DNA of 9,621 nt from Salinisphaera sp. UBA6602 (GTDB lineage Bacteria > Pseudomonadota > Gammaproteobacteria > Nevskiales > Salinisphaeraceae). The position numbers were made by a program, and so were the translations under genes. Location: assembly GCA_002433465.1 (NCBI GenBank), contig DJIE01000047.1, positions 1-9,621 on the forward strand. Reading direction: 5' to 3'. Every line of letters begins with the position of its first letter. Position 1 is the first letter of the stretch. The notes beneath the pieces are model-generated. The model was not told the DNA's origin and did not search any database. It was given only the letters and a program-made list of their open reading frames with translations. Shown one piece after another: positions 1-6,109 of the stretch.

Positions 1-400
1 CTATGCCCGTGCCGGCGACCCACCGGTCGAGGTATGGAAAGACCCGGACCGGGTCCGCGCCCAGTACCTGAAGTCCATCGACTATTCGTTGGCGACGCTG
101 GCTTCGTTTGTCGGCGAGCGCGCGCACGACGATCTGGTGCTGGTCATCCTCGGCGACCACCAGCCGGCGCCCATTATCACCGGGCCCGAGGCCTCGCGGG
201 ACGTGCCGATCCATATCCTCTCGGCCGATTCTTCGGTGCTCGCCGCGATCGATGCCTGGCAGTGGCAGACCGGCATGACGCCCGGCGCCACCGCCCCGAT
301 CTGGCGAATGGACGCCTTCTACGAACGCTTCCTGAACGCGTTTTCGGGCGATGCCGAGCGGGCCTCGCCACCGGCCGAGCTGCCCGCGCCGGCCGAATAA
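1..400 (+). CDS. C-terminal end of an alkaline phosphatase/sulfatase-superfamily protein (5' truncated by window)
   Basis: The reading frame is open from base 2 to the TAA at 398-400 and gives about 132 residues, so the gene begins to the left of the window. The visible part has LVILGDHQPAPIITG, the late metal-ligand Gly-Asp-His motif of alkaline-phosphatase/sulfatase-fold enzymes. This is followed by DVPIHILSAD and a segment with Trp and Gly-Met, the usual ending of membrane-anchored sulfatase-like proteins of unknown substrate. No membrane segment lies in the visible part. The tail is rich in Ala, Pro and Glu. The superfamily is fairly clear; the substrate (phosphate ester, sulfate ester or lipid head group) cannot be told. 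It has no obvious link to the zinc genes downstream, apart from belonging to a metal-dependent fold. No convincing terminator follows it. Confidence 0.7.
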   Translation, partial: YARAGDPPVEVWKDPDRVRAQYLKSIDYSLATLASFVGERAHDDLVLVILGDHQPAPIITGPEASRDVPIHILSADSSVLAAIDAWQWQTGMTPGATAPIWRMDAFYERFLNAFSGDAERASPPAELPAPAE

Positions 401-482
401 ACGCGTTTTTCGACGGCTGACCCGGTATCGATCCGGACCTGCCCCTCGTTTATTTTCAATACCTTCGTAGCCGCTGGCGGCA

Positions 483-492
483 GATACGTATC
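483..492. repeat. 10-bp perfect palindrome GATACGTATC
   Basis: GATACGTATC is self-complementary. It lies in the 279-bp gap between the sulfatase-like gene and the repressor gene, well upstream of the repressor promoter. It could be a protein-binding site or chance; nothing else in the window repeats it. Apart from this and the promoter/operator near 621-667, I see nothing in the gap. Confidence 0.25.
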
Positions 493-620
493 CACAACCA
501 CGCGTTATCGCGCCGAACAATTAGTCACATGGGTGGCGGTTCAATACCCGAGCACGACGCGGACCGGTCGGCGCTCGCCTGACCGGCGCGGCGAAACACG
601 TCGAAAGATATCGAAATCGC

Positions 621-649
621 TTGCATCCATCCGCTCATGAATCTATCAT
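621..649 (+). promoter_or_regulatory. Sigma-70-type promoter of the repressor/His-rich operon
   Basis: A -35 element TTGCAT (621-626) and a -10 element TATCAT (644-649) are separated by exactly 17 bp. Transcription would start near 656-657, giving a leader of about 24 nt before the ATG at 680. The -10 element lies inside the dyad described in the next entry, the arrangement expected for a repressor that blocks its own promoter. Confidence 0.6.
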
Positions 650-662
650 TCCATCGATTCAT
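637..662. promoter_or_regulatory. 12-2-12 imperfect inverted repeat, likely operator of the SmtB-type repressor
   Basis: The left half ATGAATCTATCA and right half CCATCGATTCAT are separated by TT. Reverse-complementing the right half matches 9 of 12 positions, and the outer arms CATGAATC/GATTCATG (636-663) are a perfect 8-bp match. A 12-2-12 geometry with ATGAA..TTCAT ends is typical of ArsR/SmtB operators. A second overlapping inverted repeat, ATTCCAT (648-654) with ATGGAAT (661-667), could form another binding register. The dyad covers the -10 box and the predicted start of transcription, which supports autorepression relieved by metal. Confidence 0.65.
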
Positions 663-679
663 GGAATTAAAGATTATCA

Positions 680-1036
680 ATGACGGCCACAACACATAGC
701 GCCTGCGACCATTCGGTCGACCCCCAGCCGCCACGGCTGCCAATCGATGCCGATCTTTCGTTTGCCGCCGATATGTTCAAGGCACTCGCCGACCCGGATC
801 GCCTGCGCCTGCTGGCACGGCTGGCCGACGGCGAAACCTGTGTCACCGAGCTGGCCGCGCTGGAAGACCAGAAGGTTACGACCGTATCGGCGCGGCTCAA
901 GCTGCTGCTCGGCGCGCGGTTGGTGAGCCGGCGCCGTGAAGCCAAACATATGTATTACCGGCTGACCGACGATCACGTACTGCAGATCGTTGTCACCGCC
1001 CTCGAACATTCAGCCGAGGACACGAGTTCGCGCTAA
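680..1036 (+). CDS. ArsR/SmtB-family zinc-responsive repressor (SmtB/ZiaR type)
   Basis: The product has 118 residues, usual for the family, and is a winged-helix dimeric repressor that leaves DNA when it binds metal. The DNA-binding region runs from about 30 to 93 (FKALADPDRLRLLARL, then TTVSARLKLLLGARLVSRRREAKHMYYRL). The C-terminal helix aligns without gaps to the SmtB alpha-5 site: Asp97, His99, His110 and Glu113 match the four zinc ligands of SmtB (D104, H106, H117, E120). The N-terminus has His6, Cys9 and His11, and Cys54 sits in the ETCVTEL segment, so an additional alpha-3N site as in ZiaR/CadC-like sensors is possible. Zinc is the most likely effector; cobalt or cadmium cannot be excluded. 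The start at 680 follows a well-formed promoter/operator, with only a weak GGA as ribosome site. It probably represses itself and the His-rich gene 46 bp downstream. Confidence 0.85.
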   Translation: MTATTHSACDHSVDPQPPRLPIDADLSFAADMFKALADPDRLRLLARLADGETCVTELAALEDQKVTTVSARLKLLLGARLVSRRREAKHMYYRLTDDHVLQIVVTALEHSAEDTSSR

Positions 1037-1082
1037 CCGCGCAAGCACGTCTTTCTCGACAACCCAAGCAAAGGAGCCCGAT

Positions 1083-1439
1083 ATGACCGAATGCAATCAC
1101 GACCAGCATCAGAACCATCCGCATACGCACGGCCCGGAGTGCGAGCACACCGGCGTGCGCCACGGCGACCATGTCGACTATCTGCACGATGGCCACCTGC
1201 ACCATCCGCACGGTGACCACGTGGACGAGCACGTGATCGAGGTATCGGACAAGAACCCCGATCAGTGCACGCCGGCACACGACTGCGGCTGCCACGACGC
1301 ATCCCATGTCCACGGCCCCGGCTGCGGGCATGAGCCGGTGCCCCATGGTGATCATGTCGACTACCTCGTCGATGGCCACCTGCACCACCCGCACGGCGAT
1401 CATTGCGACGATCACGGCCCGCTCGAAGTCGTCAACTAA
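1083..1439 (+). CDS. Small His-rich metal-binding protein with internal duplication
   Basis: The product has 118 residues, 28 of them His and 7 Cys (4, 20, 62, 68, 70, 81, 108), and many Asp. There is no signal peptide or membrane segment, so it is predicted cytosolic. Two repeats of about 38 residues make up most of the protein. Each begins GPxCxH and continues HGDHVDYL.DGHLHHPHGDH, ending in VDEH in the first copy (about 18-50) and CDDH in the second (about 79-111). The linker carries CTPAHDCGCH. I chose the ATG at 1083 because GGAG (1073-1076) sits 6 nt before it; an upstream in-frame ATG at 990 lies inside the repressor gene. Following a SmtB-type repressor and ending in a terminator, it looks like a zinc buffer or store induced by excess zinc. 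I recall similar HGDHVDYLHDGHLHHPHGDH proteins in other Proteobacteria, without a firm function. A chaperone role is equally possible. Confidence 0.8.
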   Translation: MTECNHDQHQNHPHTHGPECEHTGVRHGDHVDYLHDGHLHHPHGDHVDEHVIEVSDKNPDQCTPAHDCGCHDASHVHGPGCGHEPVPHGDHVDYLVDGHLHHPHGDHCDDHGPLEVVN

Positions 1440-1475
1440 GCCGTCGATCCGCAGGGCTTGTAATGGCCCCGCATG

Positions 1476-1504
1476 CCCGGACGCCGACGCGTCCGGGTTT
1501 TTTT
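1476..1504 (+). terminator. Rho-independent terminator of the repressor/His-rich unit
   Basis: A perfect 9-bp stem CCCGGACGC/GCGTCCGGG with a 4-nt loop (CGAC) is followed by seven T (1498-1504). It lies 36 bp after the His-rich gene and separates that unit from the ABC operon. Confidence 0.93.
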
Positions 1505-1546
1505 GGGGCGCGGCATGCCGAAATCGGCAGACATCCGGGCTTAAAA

Positions 1547-1566
1547 TATGTAACGTTATAGCGTCC
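1547..1566 (+). promoter_or_regulatory. Candidate Zur box / promoter element before the ABC operon
   Basis: TATGTAACGTTATAGCGTCC lies 20 bp before the ATG at 1587 in an AT-rich patch. It contains the 8-bp palindrome TAACGTTA (1551-1558). Its last 12 bases, GTTATAGCGTCC, recur with one change (GTTATAACGTCC) before the dehydrogenase gene at 4539-4550, at almost the same distance from the start codon. The reverse complement, GCTATAACGTTACAT, resembles proteobacterial Zur boxes of the GTTATAAC/ATAACAT type as I recall them. No clear -35 is visible. I infer zinc-dependent repression by Zur; no zur gene is in the window. Confidence 0.45.
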
Positions 1567-1586
1567 CTGGCCTTCTTTATTAATCC

Positions 1587-2234
1587 ATGCTCTGTATTCG
1601 CGATCTGGAGCACTGCTATACCGACGTGCCCGTCGTACGCCTACAGCGCCTGGACGTGGCAGCCGGCGAACAACTGGCCATTCTCGGGCCGTCCGGCAGC
1701 GGCAAGTCGACGCTGCTGCATCTGCTGGCCGGCGTGCTCACCCCGACACGCGGCGATATCCGGGTTTGCGATCAATCGCTGGCCGCCATGCGCGAATCCG
1801 CGCGCGATCGCTTTCGCGGCCGCCATATCGGGCTGGTCTACCAGAGCCTGCACCTGATCGCGGCCCTGTCGGTGGCCGACAATCTGGCCTTGGCGCGCTA
1901 TCTCGCCGGCCTCACGCCCGATGCCGCGCGTATCGATGAAACGCTCGAGCGCGTCGGCCTGGCCGCGTTCAAGGGCAGCTATCCGGCACAACTCAGCCAG
2001 GGCCAACGACAACGCGTGGCGCTGGCCCGTGCGCTGGTCAACGAGCCGCGGCTGATTCTGGCCGACGAGCCCACCTCCAGCCTGGACGACGCCAACGCCG
2101 AGCGTGTGGCCACGCTGTTGATCGAACGGGCCCGGGCGGCCGGCGCCGCGCTGGTGGTGACCACCCACGATCATCGCCTGGCCGATCGGTTCGAGCGCCG
2201 GCTCGTGCTCGGCGAAGCCGGAGTGGTCGCATGA
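1587..2234 (+). CDS. ABC transporter ATP-binding protein (LolD/MacB type), zinc-uptake-associated
   Basis: The product is a 215-residue stand-alone ATPase. Walker A GPSGSGKST is at 34-42, the Q-loop Gln at 86, the signature LSQGQ (a variant of LSGGQ) at 136-140, Walker B LILADE at 156-161, and the switch His at 194. Length and motifs fit the LolD/MacB/FtsE group, which pairs with FtsX-fold permeases, and one follows with a 4-bp overlap (ATGA, 2231-2234). The gene order ATPase, FtsX-like permease, DUF3299 matches my memory of P. aeruginosa PA4064-PA4066 and the vibrio Zrg genes, induced by zinc shortage. The usual first gene, a DUF2796 (ZrgA-like) protein, is not in the window. No Shine-Dalgarno sequence precedes the ATG, so translation may rely on a short leader. 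The ABC call is certain; the zinc role is inferred from context. Confidence 0.85.
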   Translation: MLCIRDLEHCYTDVPVVRLQRLDVAAGEQLAILGPSGSGKSTLLHLLAGVLTPTRGDIRVCDQSLAAMRESARDRFRGRHIGLVYQSLHLIAALSVADNLALARYLAGLTPDAARIDETLERVGLAAFKGSYPAQLSQGQRQRVALARALVNEPRLILADEPTSSLDDANAERVATLLIERARAAGAALVVTTHDHRLADRFERRLVLGEAGVVA

Positions 2235-3646
2235 ATCTGTGGCGCCTGAGCCTGGCCTATCTGCGCCACCAGAAACTCACGGCCGCGTTAAACGTGTTTC
2301 TGCTGGCGCTGGGTAGCGCCATCATCGTGGTGCTGCTGCTGGCATCCACCCAGCTCAAGGACAATCTGGTCCGCGATGCCGGCGGGATCGATCTCGTGGT
2401 GGGTGCCAAGGGCTCGCCACTGCAGCTGATCCTGTCGAGCATCTACCATATCGATGCGCCCACCGGGAATATCGATCTTGCCGAGGCACGGCGCTGGTCT
2501 CGTCATCGGCTGGTCGACCGCGCTATCCCGGTCGCGCTCGGCGACAGCGTGCAGGGCTTTCGTATCGTGGGTACGAGCGACGACTTCCGGGCGCTCTACG
2601 ACGCCGAGATCGCCAACGGCCGCAGCTGGCATGCACCCATGGAAGCCGTACTGGGCGCCCAGGTCGCGGCCGCGACCGGACTGGCGGTGGGTGACACTTT
2701 TGCGGGCGTGCATGGTTTTGCCGCCAGCGGACACACCCACGAGCACTCCCGTTACCGCGTGGTCGGCGTACTGGCGCCCACACGCAGCGTGATCGACCGA
2801 CTGGCGCTCACCGACGTGCGCAGCGTCTGGGCGATACACGGCGCAGCCGGCCACGACGCGGGACACGAGACCGGCCATGGCCATGACCATGACCATGACC
2901 ATGACCATGACCATGACCATGACCATGACCATGACCATGACCATGAGCATGAGCATGAGCATGAGCATGAGCATGAGCACGAGCACGAGCACGAAGAGGA
3001 TCATGCCGACGACGGGCATGACGCCTCCCACCACGACGCGACCACCACCGCGGATCACACCCTGCTGCCGTCGATTCTGGCCCCGGACTTCCCCGCCACG
3101 GGCCGCCAGATCACCGCGTTGCTGCTGATCTCGGACTCGCCGCTGGCGGGCCTGACCCTGCCTCGGCTGATCAACCGCGTATCCAGCCTGCAGGCGGCTG
3201 CGCCGGTGGCCGAAATCACCCGGCTGCTCGGGTTGATCGGCTTCGGCCTGGACACGCTGGCCGCCTTCGCCGGGCTGATGATCGCAGCGGCCGCGCTGAG
3301 TGTATTCGTGGCCCTGTACAACGCGCTGCGTGCCCGCCGGGTCGACCTGGCCATGATGCGCTCGCTCGGTGCTTCACGCGCACAGCTTTTACGCCATATT
3401 CTGCTCGAAGGTCAGATGCTGGCGATTGGCGGTGTCACACTGGGCTTGTTGATCGGACATCTAGTGACCGAAGGGTTGGGTTTATGGCTGCAGGACGCAC
3501 AACTGTTTCATCTGACCGGCTGGGCCTGGCAGCCTGCGGAATGGGGCCTTCTGGCCATGGCCGTGACCGTGGGCCTGCTGGCCGCGCTGCTGCCGGCGAT
3601 CCAGGCCTATCGCGTGGATATCGCCCGTACGCTGGCCGGCGAATGA
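2231..3646 (+). CDS. FtsX/MacB-type ABC permease with a periplasmic His-rich tract
   Basis: The product has 471 residues. One membrane helix lies near residues 16-42, a large periplasmic domain follows to about 330, and three further hydrophobic stretches lie at roughly 333-362, 393-412 and 438-458: the four-helix FtsX/MacB layout. Residues about 205-265 of the periplasmic domain are extremely His-rich, with Asp-His ten times (219-238), then Glu-His eight times (239-254), then further His-Asp and His-His residues. Another His cluster (SGHTHEHS) lies near 173-180. This tract should bind zinc loosely and may concentrate it at the transporter, though the direction of transport cannot be read from sequence. 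FtsX/MacB-fold permeases usually act mechanically or on lipoproteins rather than moving ions through a pore, so the zinc role may be indirect. The gene overlaps both neighbours by ATGA, so the three products are probably made together. Confidence 0.85.
   Translation: MNLWRLSLAYLRHQKLTAALNVFLLALGSAIIVVLLLASTQLKDNLVRDAGGIDLVVGAKGSPLQLILSSIYHIDAPTGNIDLAEARRWSRHRLVDRAIPVALGDSVQGFRIVGTSDDFRALYDAEIANGRSWHAPMEAVLGAQVAAATGLAVGDTFAGVHGFAASGHTHEHSRYRVVGVLAPTRSVIDRLALTDVRSVWAIHGAAGHDAGHETGHGHDHDHDHDHDHDHDHDHDHDHEHEHEHEHEHEHEHEHEEDHADDGHDASHHDATTTADHTLLPSILAPDFPATGRQITALLLISDSPLAGLTLPRLINRVSSLQAAAPVAEITRLLGLIGFGLDTLAAFAGLMIAAAALSVFVALYNALRARRVDLAMMRSLGASRAQLLRHILLEGQMLAIGGVTLGLLIGHLVTEGLGLWLQDAQLFHLTGWAWQPAEWGLLAMAVTVGLLAALLPAIQAYRVDIARTLAGE
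2873..2992 (+). repeat. Hexanucleotide tandem repeat (20 units) inside the permease gene
   Basis: Two GGCCAT units (2873-2884) are followed by ten identical GACCAT units (2885-2944), five GAGCAT units (2945-2974) and three GAGCAC units (2975-2992). They encode Gly-His, then Asp-His, then Glu-His. Near-perfect identity at the DNA level, including silent positions, points to recent expansion by replication slippage. Since the unit is 6 bp, gain or loss of units changes His number without shifting the frame. The block switches (GAC to GAG, CAT to CAC) suggest at least three successive expansions. Confidence 0.95.
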
Positions 3647-4440
3647 ATCGGCGCGCATTTGGGCGCAGCCTGCTGATGGTGCTGGCGATCGCGCTGATCG
3701 CCAGCACCGCCTGGGCGAATGAACCCGCGTCCATCGACCTGATCTATGAACAGCTCGCCCCCAGCGACGGCGCGCCCGTGATTCCGGCCATTCAGAACGA
3801 TATCGTCTACCTGGCCGCCGAGGTGCGCGACGCCGACGGGGAGCTGCTCGACGATGTACCTATCAGCTTAAGTTCTACCCGAGATAACGAACTCGTCGGC
3901 CCCAAACCGGTGACGCGCGACGGCGGCTATACCGACCTGGCCCTGGTCGCCCGCTCCCTCGGGCGCGATACGCTCACGGTGTCGGCCGGGCCGGTGTCCA
4001 CCCAGATCGGCCTCGACGTGCGCGAACCCGACGCCGTCGAGGACTATGCCAGCGCGCTGGAAGGCATCGACGACAGCGATAACGTGCTCGGCTGGGCAGC
4101 GCTCATGCAGGCCCAGATCGACTACGACGAACAGTTTCGGGTATCCGCGATCTACCCGGCGGCGCTGAAAGAGCGCTTCGGACAGACCGTGCGCTTGGTC
4201 GGCTACATGCTGCCCATGCAGATGTCTACGACCCAGACTCGCTTCATCCTGTCGGCCAACCCGCCGGTGTGCTTCTTTCATATGCCGGGCGGCCCGGCCA
4301 CCGTGGTCGACGTACACACCCAGCGCGCCATGGACATGACCTGGGATCCGGTCGTCGTCGAAGGCCAGCTGCAAGCCGAAACCCAAACCGACGACGGCCT
4401 GCTCTATCGCTTGACCGATGCACGGGTGATCGAACGCTAG
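3643..4440 (+). CDS. Exported DUF3299 protein with an N-terminal Ig-like domain
   Basis: The product has 265 residues starting at the ATG that overlaps the permease stop (ATGA, 3643-3646). A longer frame opening at 3484 lies within the permease gene and is not used. A signal peptide is clear: basic MNRR, a hydrophobic core, and the AWA site after residue 25. Residues about 48-125 ([12 protein letters not shown]...DVPISLSS...[23 protein letters not shown]) read like a bacterial Ig-like/invasin-type fold. Residues about 149-260 match DUF3299: a Gly-Trp start, [59 protein letters not shown]. Cys210 and His213 form a C-x2-H pair where I recall many relatives having C-x2-C, a possible metal site. 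PA4066-like relatives are, as I recall, shorter and lack the Ig-like part. Its function is unknown; placement suggests a periplasmic partner of the ABC complex. Confidence 0.8.
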   Translation: MNRRAFGRSLLMVLAIALIASTAWANEPASIDLIYEQLAPSDGAPVIPAIQNDIVYLAAEVRDADGELLDDVPISLSSTRDNELVGPKPVTRDGGYTDLALVARSLGRDTLTVSAGPVSTQIGLDVREPDAVEDYASALEGIDDSDNVLGWAALMQAQIDYDEQFRVSAIYPAALKERFGQTVRLVGYMLPMQMSTTQTRFILSANPPVCFFHMPGGPATVVDVHTQRAMDMTWDPVVVEGQLQAETQTDDGLLYRLTDARVIER

Positions 4441-4479
4441 AACGCTCGTTCCCCGCCGGTCGAGACCACGCCGGGAAAA

Positions 4480-4491
4480 GAGCGGCCGCTC
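4480..4491. repeat. 12-bp perfect palindrome GAGCGGCCGCTC
   Basis: GAGCGGCCGCTC is fully self-complementary and lies in the 133-bp gap between the DUF3299 gene and the dehydrogenase. No T-run follows, so it is not a Rho-independent terminator. It may be a protein site or a chance GC palindrome. The DUF3299 operon shows no convincing terminator, so read-through into the dehydrogenase gene is possible. Confidence 0.3.
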
Positions 4492-4522
4492 GATGCGCAA
4501 GCACATTGCACAATCGGGACTC

Positions 4523-4550
4523 TTGACAATTTTGCTATGTTATAACGTCC
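4523..4550 (+). promoter_or_regulatory. Promoter region and candidate Zur box before the dehydrogenase
   Basis: TTGACA (4523-4528) is a perfect -35, but the AT-rich box after it is too close: TATAAC (4541-4546) is only 12 bp away, and an extended -10 TGCTATGTT (4533-4541) has no -35 at normal distance. The core GTTATAAC (4539-4546) is a perfect 8-bp palindrome inside CTATGTTATAACGTCC. GTTATAACGTCC differs by one base from the element at 1555-1566 before the ABC operon. The two motifs begin 35 and 32 bp before their start codons. This suggests shared control, most simply by Zur binding over the -10 region. The exact promoter is unclear. Confidence 0.5.
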
Positions 4551-4573
4551 TTACTAAACCCGAGGGTTTGCAA

Positions 4574-5755
4574 ATGAAAACGCGTGCTGCCATCGCCTGG
4601 GCACCCAACACCCCACTCGAAATCGAAGAAGTCGATCTGCAAGGCCCGAAAGACGGCGAAGTCCTGGTGCGTATTGTCACCACCAGTCTTTGCCATACGG
4701 ATATGTTCACGCTTTCCGGGCGCGACCCCGAAGGCAACTTTCCCTGCATCCTGGGCCACGAAGGCTGCGGTATCGTCGAAGATGTCGGCAAGGGCGTAAC
4801 GTCCGTCAAGGAAGGCGACGTCGTCATTCCGCTCTACCAGCCGGAAGATCCGAACTGCCCCTATATCAAGTCGGGCAAAACCAACCTGTGTCAGACCATC
4901 CGCAAGACCCAGGGCCAGGGGCTGATGCCGGACGGCACGAGCCGCTTTTCTTATCGCGGGCAGATGCTGCACCACTATATGGGCACGTCGACGTTTGCCG
5001 AATACACCGTACTGCCCGAGATCGCGGTCGCCAAGATCGACCCGGCCGCACCGCTGTCCAAGGCCTGCGTAATGGGCTGTGCCGTGCCCACGGGCGTCGG
5101 CGCGGTACGCAATACGGCCAAGGTGCAGCCCGGTGATACGGTCGCCGTATTCGGCCTCGGCGCGGTCGGCATGGCGGTCATCCAGGGCGCGGTACTCCAG
5201 GGTGCCGGACGCATCATCGGCATCGACATCAACCCCAACAAGTTCGCCCTGGCCGAATCGCTGGGTGCGACCGAGTGCATCAACCCGCGCGACTATTCCG
5301 AGCCGCTGCACGAAGTCGTCATCGATATGACCAACGGCGGGGTGGACTTCTCCTTCGAGTGCGTGGGCAGCGTGGAATTGATGCGCGCGGCCCTGGAGTG
5401 CTGCCACAAGGGCTGGGGCGAAAGCATCATCATCGGCGTGGCCGGGGCCGGCGAGGAGATCTCGACCCGCCCGTTCCAGCTGGTAACCGGCCGGGTCTGG
5501 CGCGGCTCCGCATTCGGCGGCGTACTGGGTCGTTCGGAGCTGCCCGGCATGGTCGACGAATGGCTTAACGGCACCATCGACGTAGATCCATACATCACCC
5601 ACAACATGGACCACGAGCAGGTCAATACGGCCTTCGAACTGCTGCGTACCGGCCAGGCCATCCGTTCGGTGATTCACTATCGCGACGAAACCCTTACCCC
5701 GGATCTGCCGGGCGAACTCGTCACGTCCAGCAACGCGATCGTCGAACCCGCCTGA
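4574..5755 (+). CDS. adhC: Class III alcohol dehydrogenase / S-(hydroxymethyl)glutathione dehydrogenase with a degenerate structural-zinc site
   Basis: The product has 393 residues, a medium-chain dehydrogenase that oxidises S-hydroxymethylglutathione (from formaldehyde) with NAD and can reduce S-nitrosoglutathione. Catalytic zinc ligands Cys40, His62 and Cys169 are present, as are Asp51, Glu53 and Arg110 (the Arg115 equivalent that holds the glutathione carboxylate) and the NAD motif FGLGAVG (193-199). Compared with E. coli FrmA, the structural-zinc loop is altered: positions 92, 95, 98 and 106, all Cys in FrmA, are Asp92, Cys95, Ile98 and Cys106. At most Asp plus two Cys remain, so this zinc is probably weak or absent. 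The C-terminus runs about 24 residues past the FrmA end. The start at 4574 has GAGGG 7 nt upstream; an in-frame ATG at 4493 would put the promoter motif inside the gene. No FrmR or FrmB neighbour is present. Context suggests a zinc-sparing isozyme; a housekeeping copy may lie elsewhere. Confidence 0.92.
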   Translation: MKTRAAIAWAPNTPLEIEEVDLQGPKDGEVLVRIVTTSLCHTDMFTLSGRDPEGNFPCILGHEGCGIVEDVGKGVTSVKEGDVVIPLYQPEDPNCPYIKSGKTNLCQTIRKTQGQGLMPDGTSRFSYRGQMLHHYMGTSTFAEYTVLPEIAVAKIDPAAPLSKACVMGCAVPTGVGAVRNTAKVQPGDTVAVFGLGAVGMAVIQGAVLQGAGRIIGIDINPNKFALAESLGATECINPRDYSEPLHEVVIDMTNGGVDFSFECVGSVELMRAALECCHKGWGESIIIGVAGAGEEISTRPFQLVTGRVWRGSAFGGVLGRSELPGMVDEWLNGTIDVDPYITHNMDHEQVNTAFELLRTGQAIRSVIHYRDETLTPDLPGELVTSSNAIVEPA

Positions 5756-5774
5756 CCTGCCAGGTTGCGAACCG

Positions 5775-5805
5775 GCCCGCCGCATGCACCACGCGGCGGG
5801 CTTTT
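5775..5805 (+). terminator. Rho-independent terminator of the dehydrogenase gene
   Basis: A perfect 9-bp stem GCCCGCCGC/GCGGCGGGC encloses a 9-nt loop and is followed by TTTT (5802-5805). It starts 20 bp after the dehydrogenase stop codon, so the genes downstream need their own promoter. Confidence 0.85.
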
Positions 5806-5863
5806 GCACCGCGCAACGCATCGCTGGACCTATCCTATCGACCACCTGCTGCAAGAGGCCGCC

Positions 5864-6109
5864 ATGGCATCGCATAACGACGTCGTTCCCCGCACCTACG
5901 AACAGTGGCGACACTGCATCACGGTCGACTGCGGCATGGCACTCACGCCGGCCTATATCGAACAACGGCTGCACGCACTGCGCGATGACAACGATGACGC
6001 CACCCGACGGTTCATTGCAGTCTACGGACCGGCACACCATCGTGCGGTCATCGGCTGGTTTGAACGCGCGAGCGCCGAGCGGAACGCGGCCGACTCGCCG
6101 CGTGGATAG
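5864..6109 (+). CDS. Small conserved-looking protein of unknown function next to a COG0523 GTPase
   Basis: The product has 81 residues, no signal peptide and no membrane segment. AAGAGG (5853-5858) lies 5 nt before the ATG at 5864, a good ribosome site; a longer frame upstream would run through the terminator hairpin and is unlikely. Readable features are TYEQWRHCITVDCG (about 11-24), with His17, Cys18 and Cys23 as possible metal ligands, then TPAYIEQRLHAL, and RRFIAVYGPAHHRAVIGWFERA with His58-His59. It is acidic in the middle and probably helical. I do not know its function. I recall a small protein of this kind (PA5534) beside the COG0523 gene PA5535 in the P. aeruginosa Zur regulon, which would fit this pairing, but this is from memory. 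The GTPase gene follows 36 bp later, so the two are probably cotranscribed. Confidence 0.7.
   Translation: MASHNDVVPRTYEQWRHCITVDCGMALTPAYIEQRLHALRDDNDDATRRFIAVYGPAHHRAVIGWFERASAERNAADSPRG

Noticed and set aside
993..1613. Minus-strand frame of 206 codons opposite the repressor and His-rich genes
   Set aside because: It crosses the terminator hairpin and mirrors the His codons as Met/Val; the plus-strand genes are well supported.
2873..2992. Possible CRISPR-like or intergenic repeat array
   Set aside because: The units are 6 bp with no spacers and stay in frame within the permease gene, so it is a coding microsatellite.
2288..3058. Minus-strand frame with a long Met-Val repeat
   Set aside because: It is the antisense shadow of the Asp-His/Glu-His hexamer array in the permease gene.
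4441..4491. Terminator after the DUF3299 gene
   Set aside because: The inverted repeats here (TTCCC/GGGAA and GAGCGGCCGCTC) are not followed by a T-run.
4523..4546. Standard sigma-70 promoter made of TTGACA and TATAAC
   Set aside because: The spacing is only 12 bp, too short for a normal promoter, so only the region as a whole is reported.
4493..4573. Upstream in-frame ATG extending the dehydrogenase by 27 residues
   Set aside because: The family begins at MKTRAA. The extension would place the promoter and the GTTATAAC motif inside the gene, and a good GAGGG ribosome site precedes 4574.
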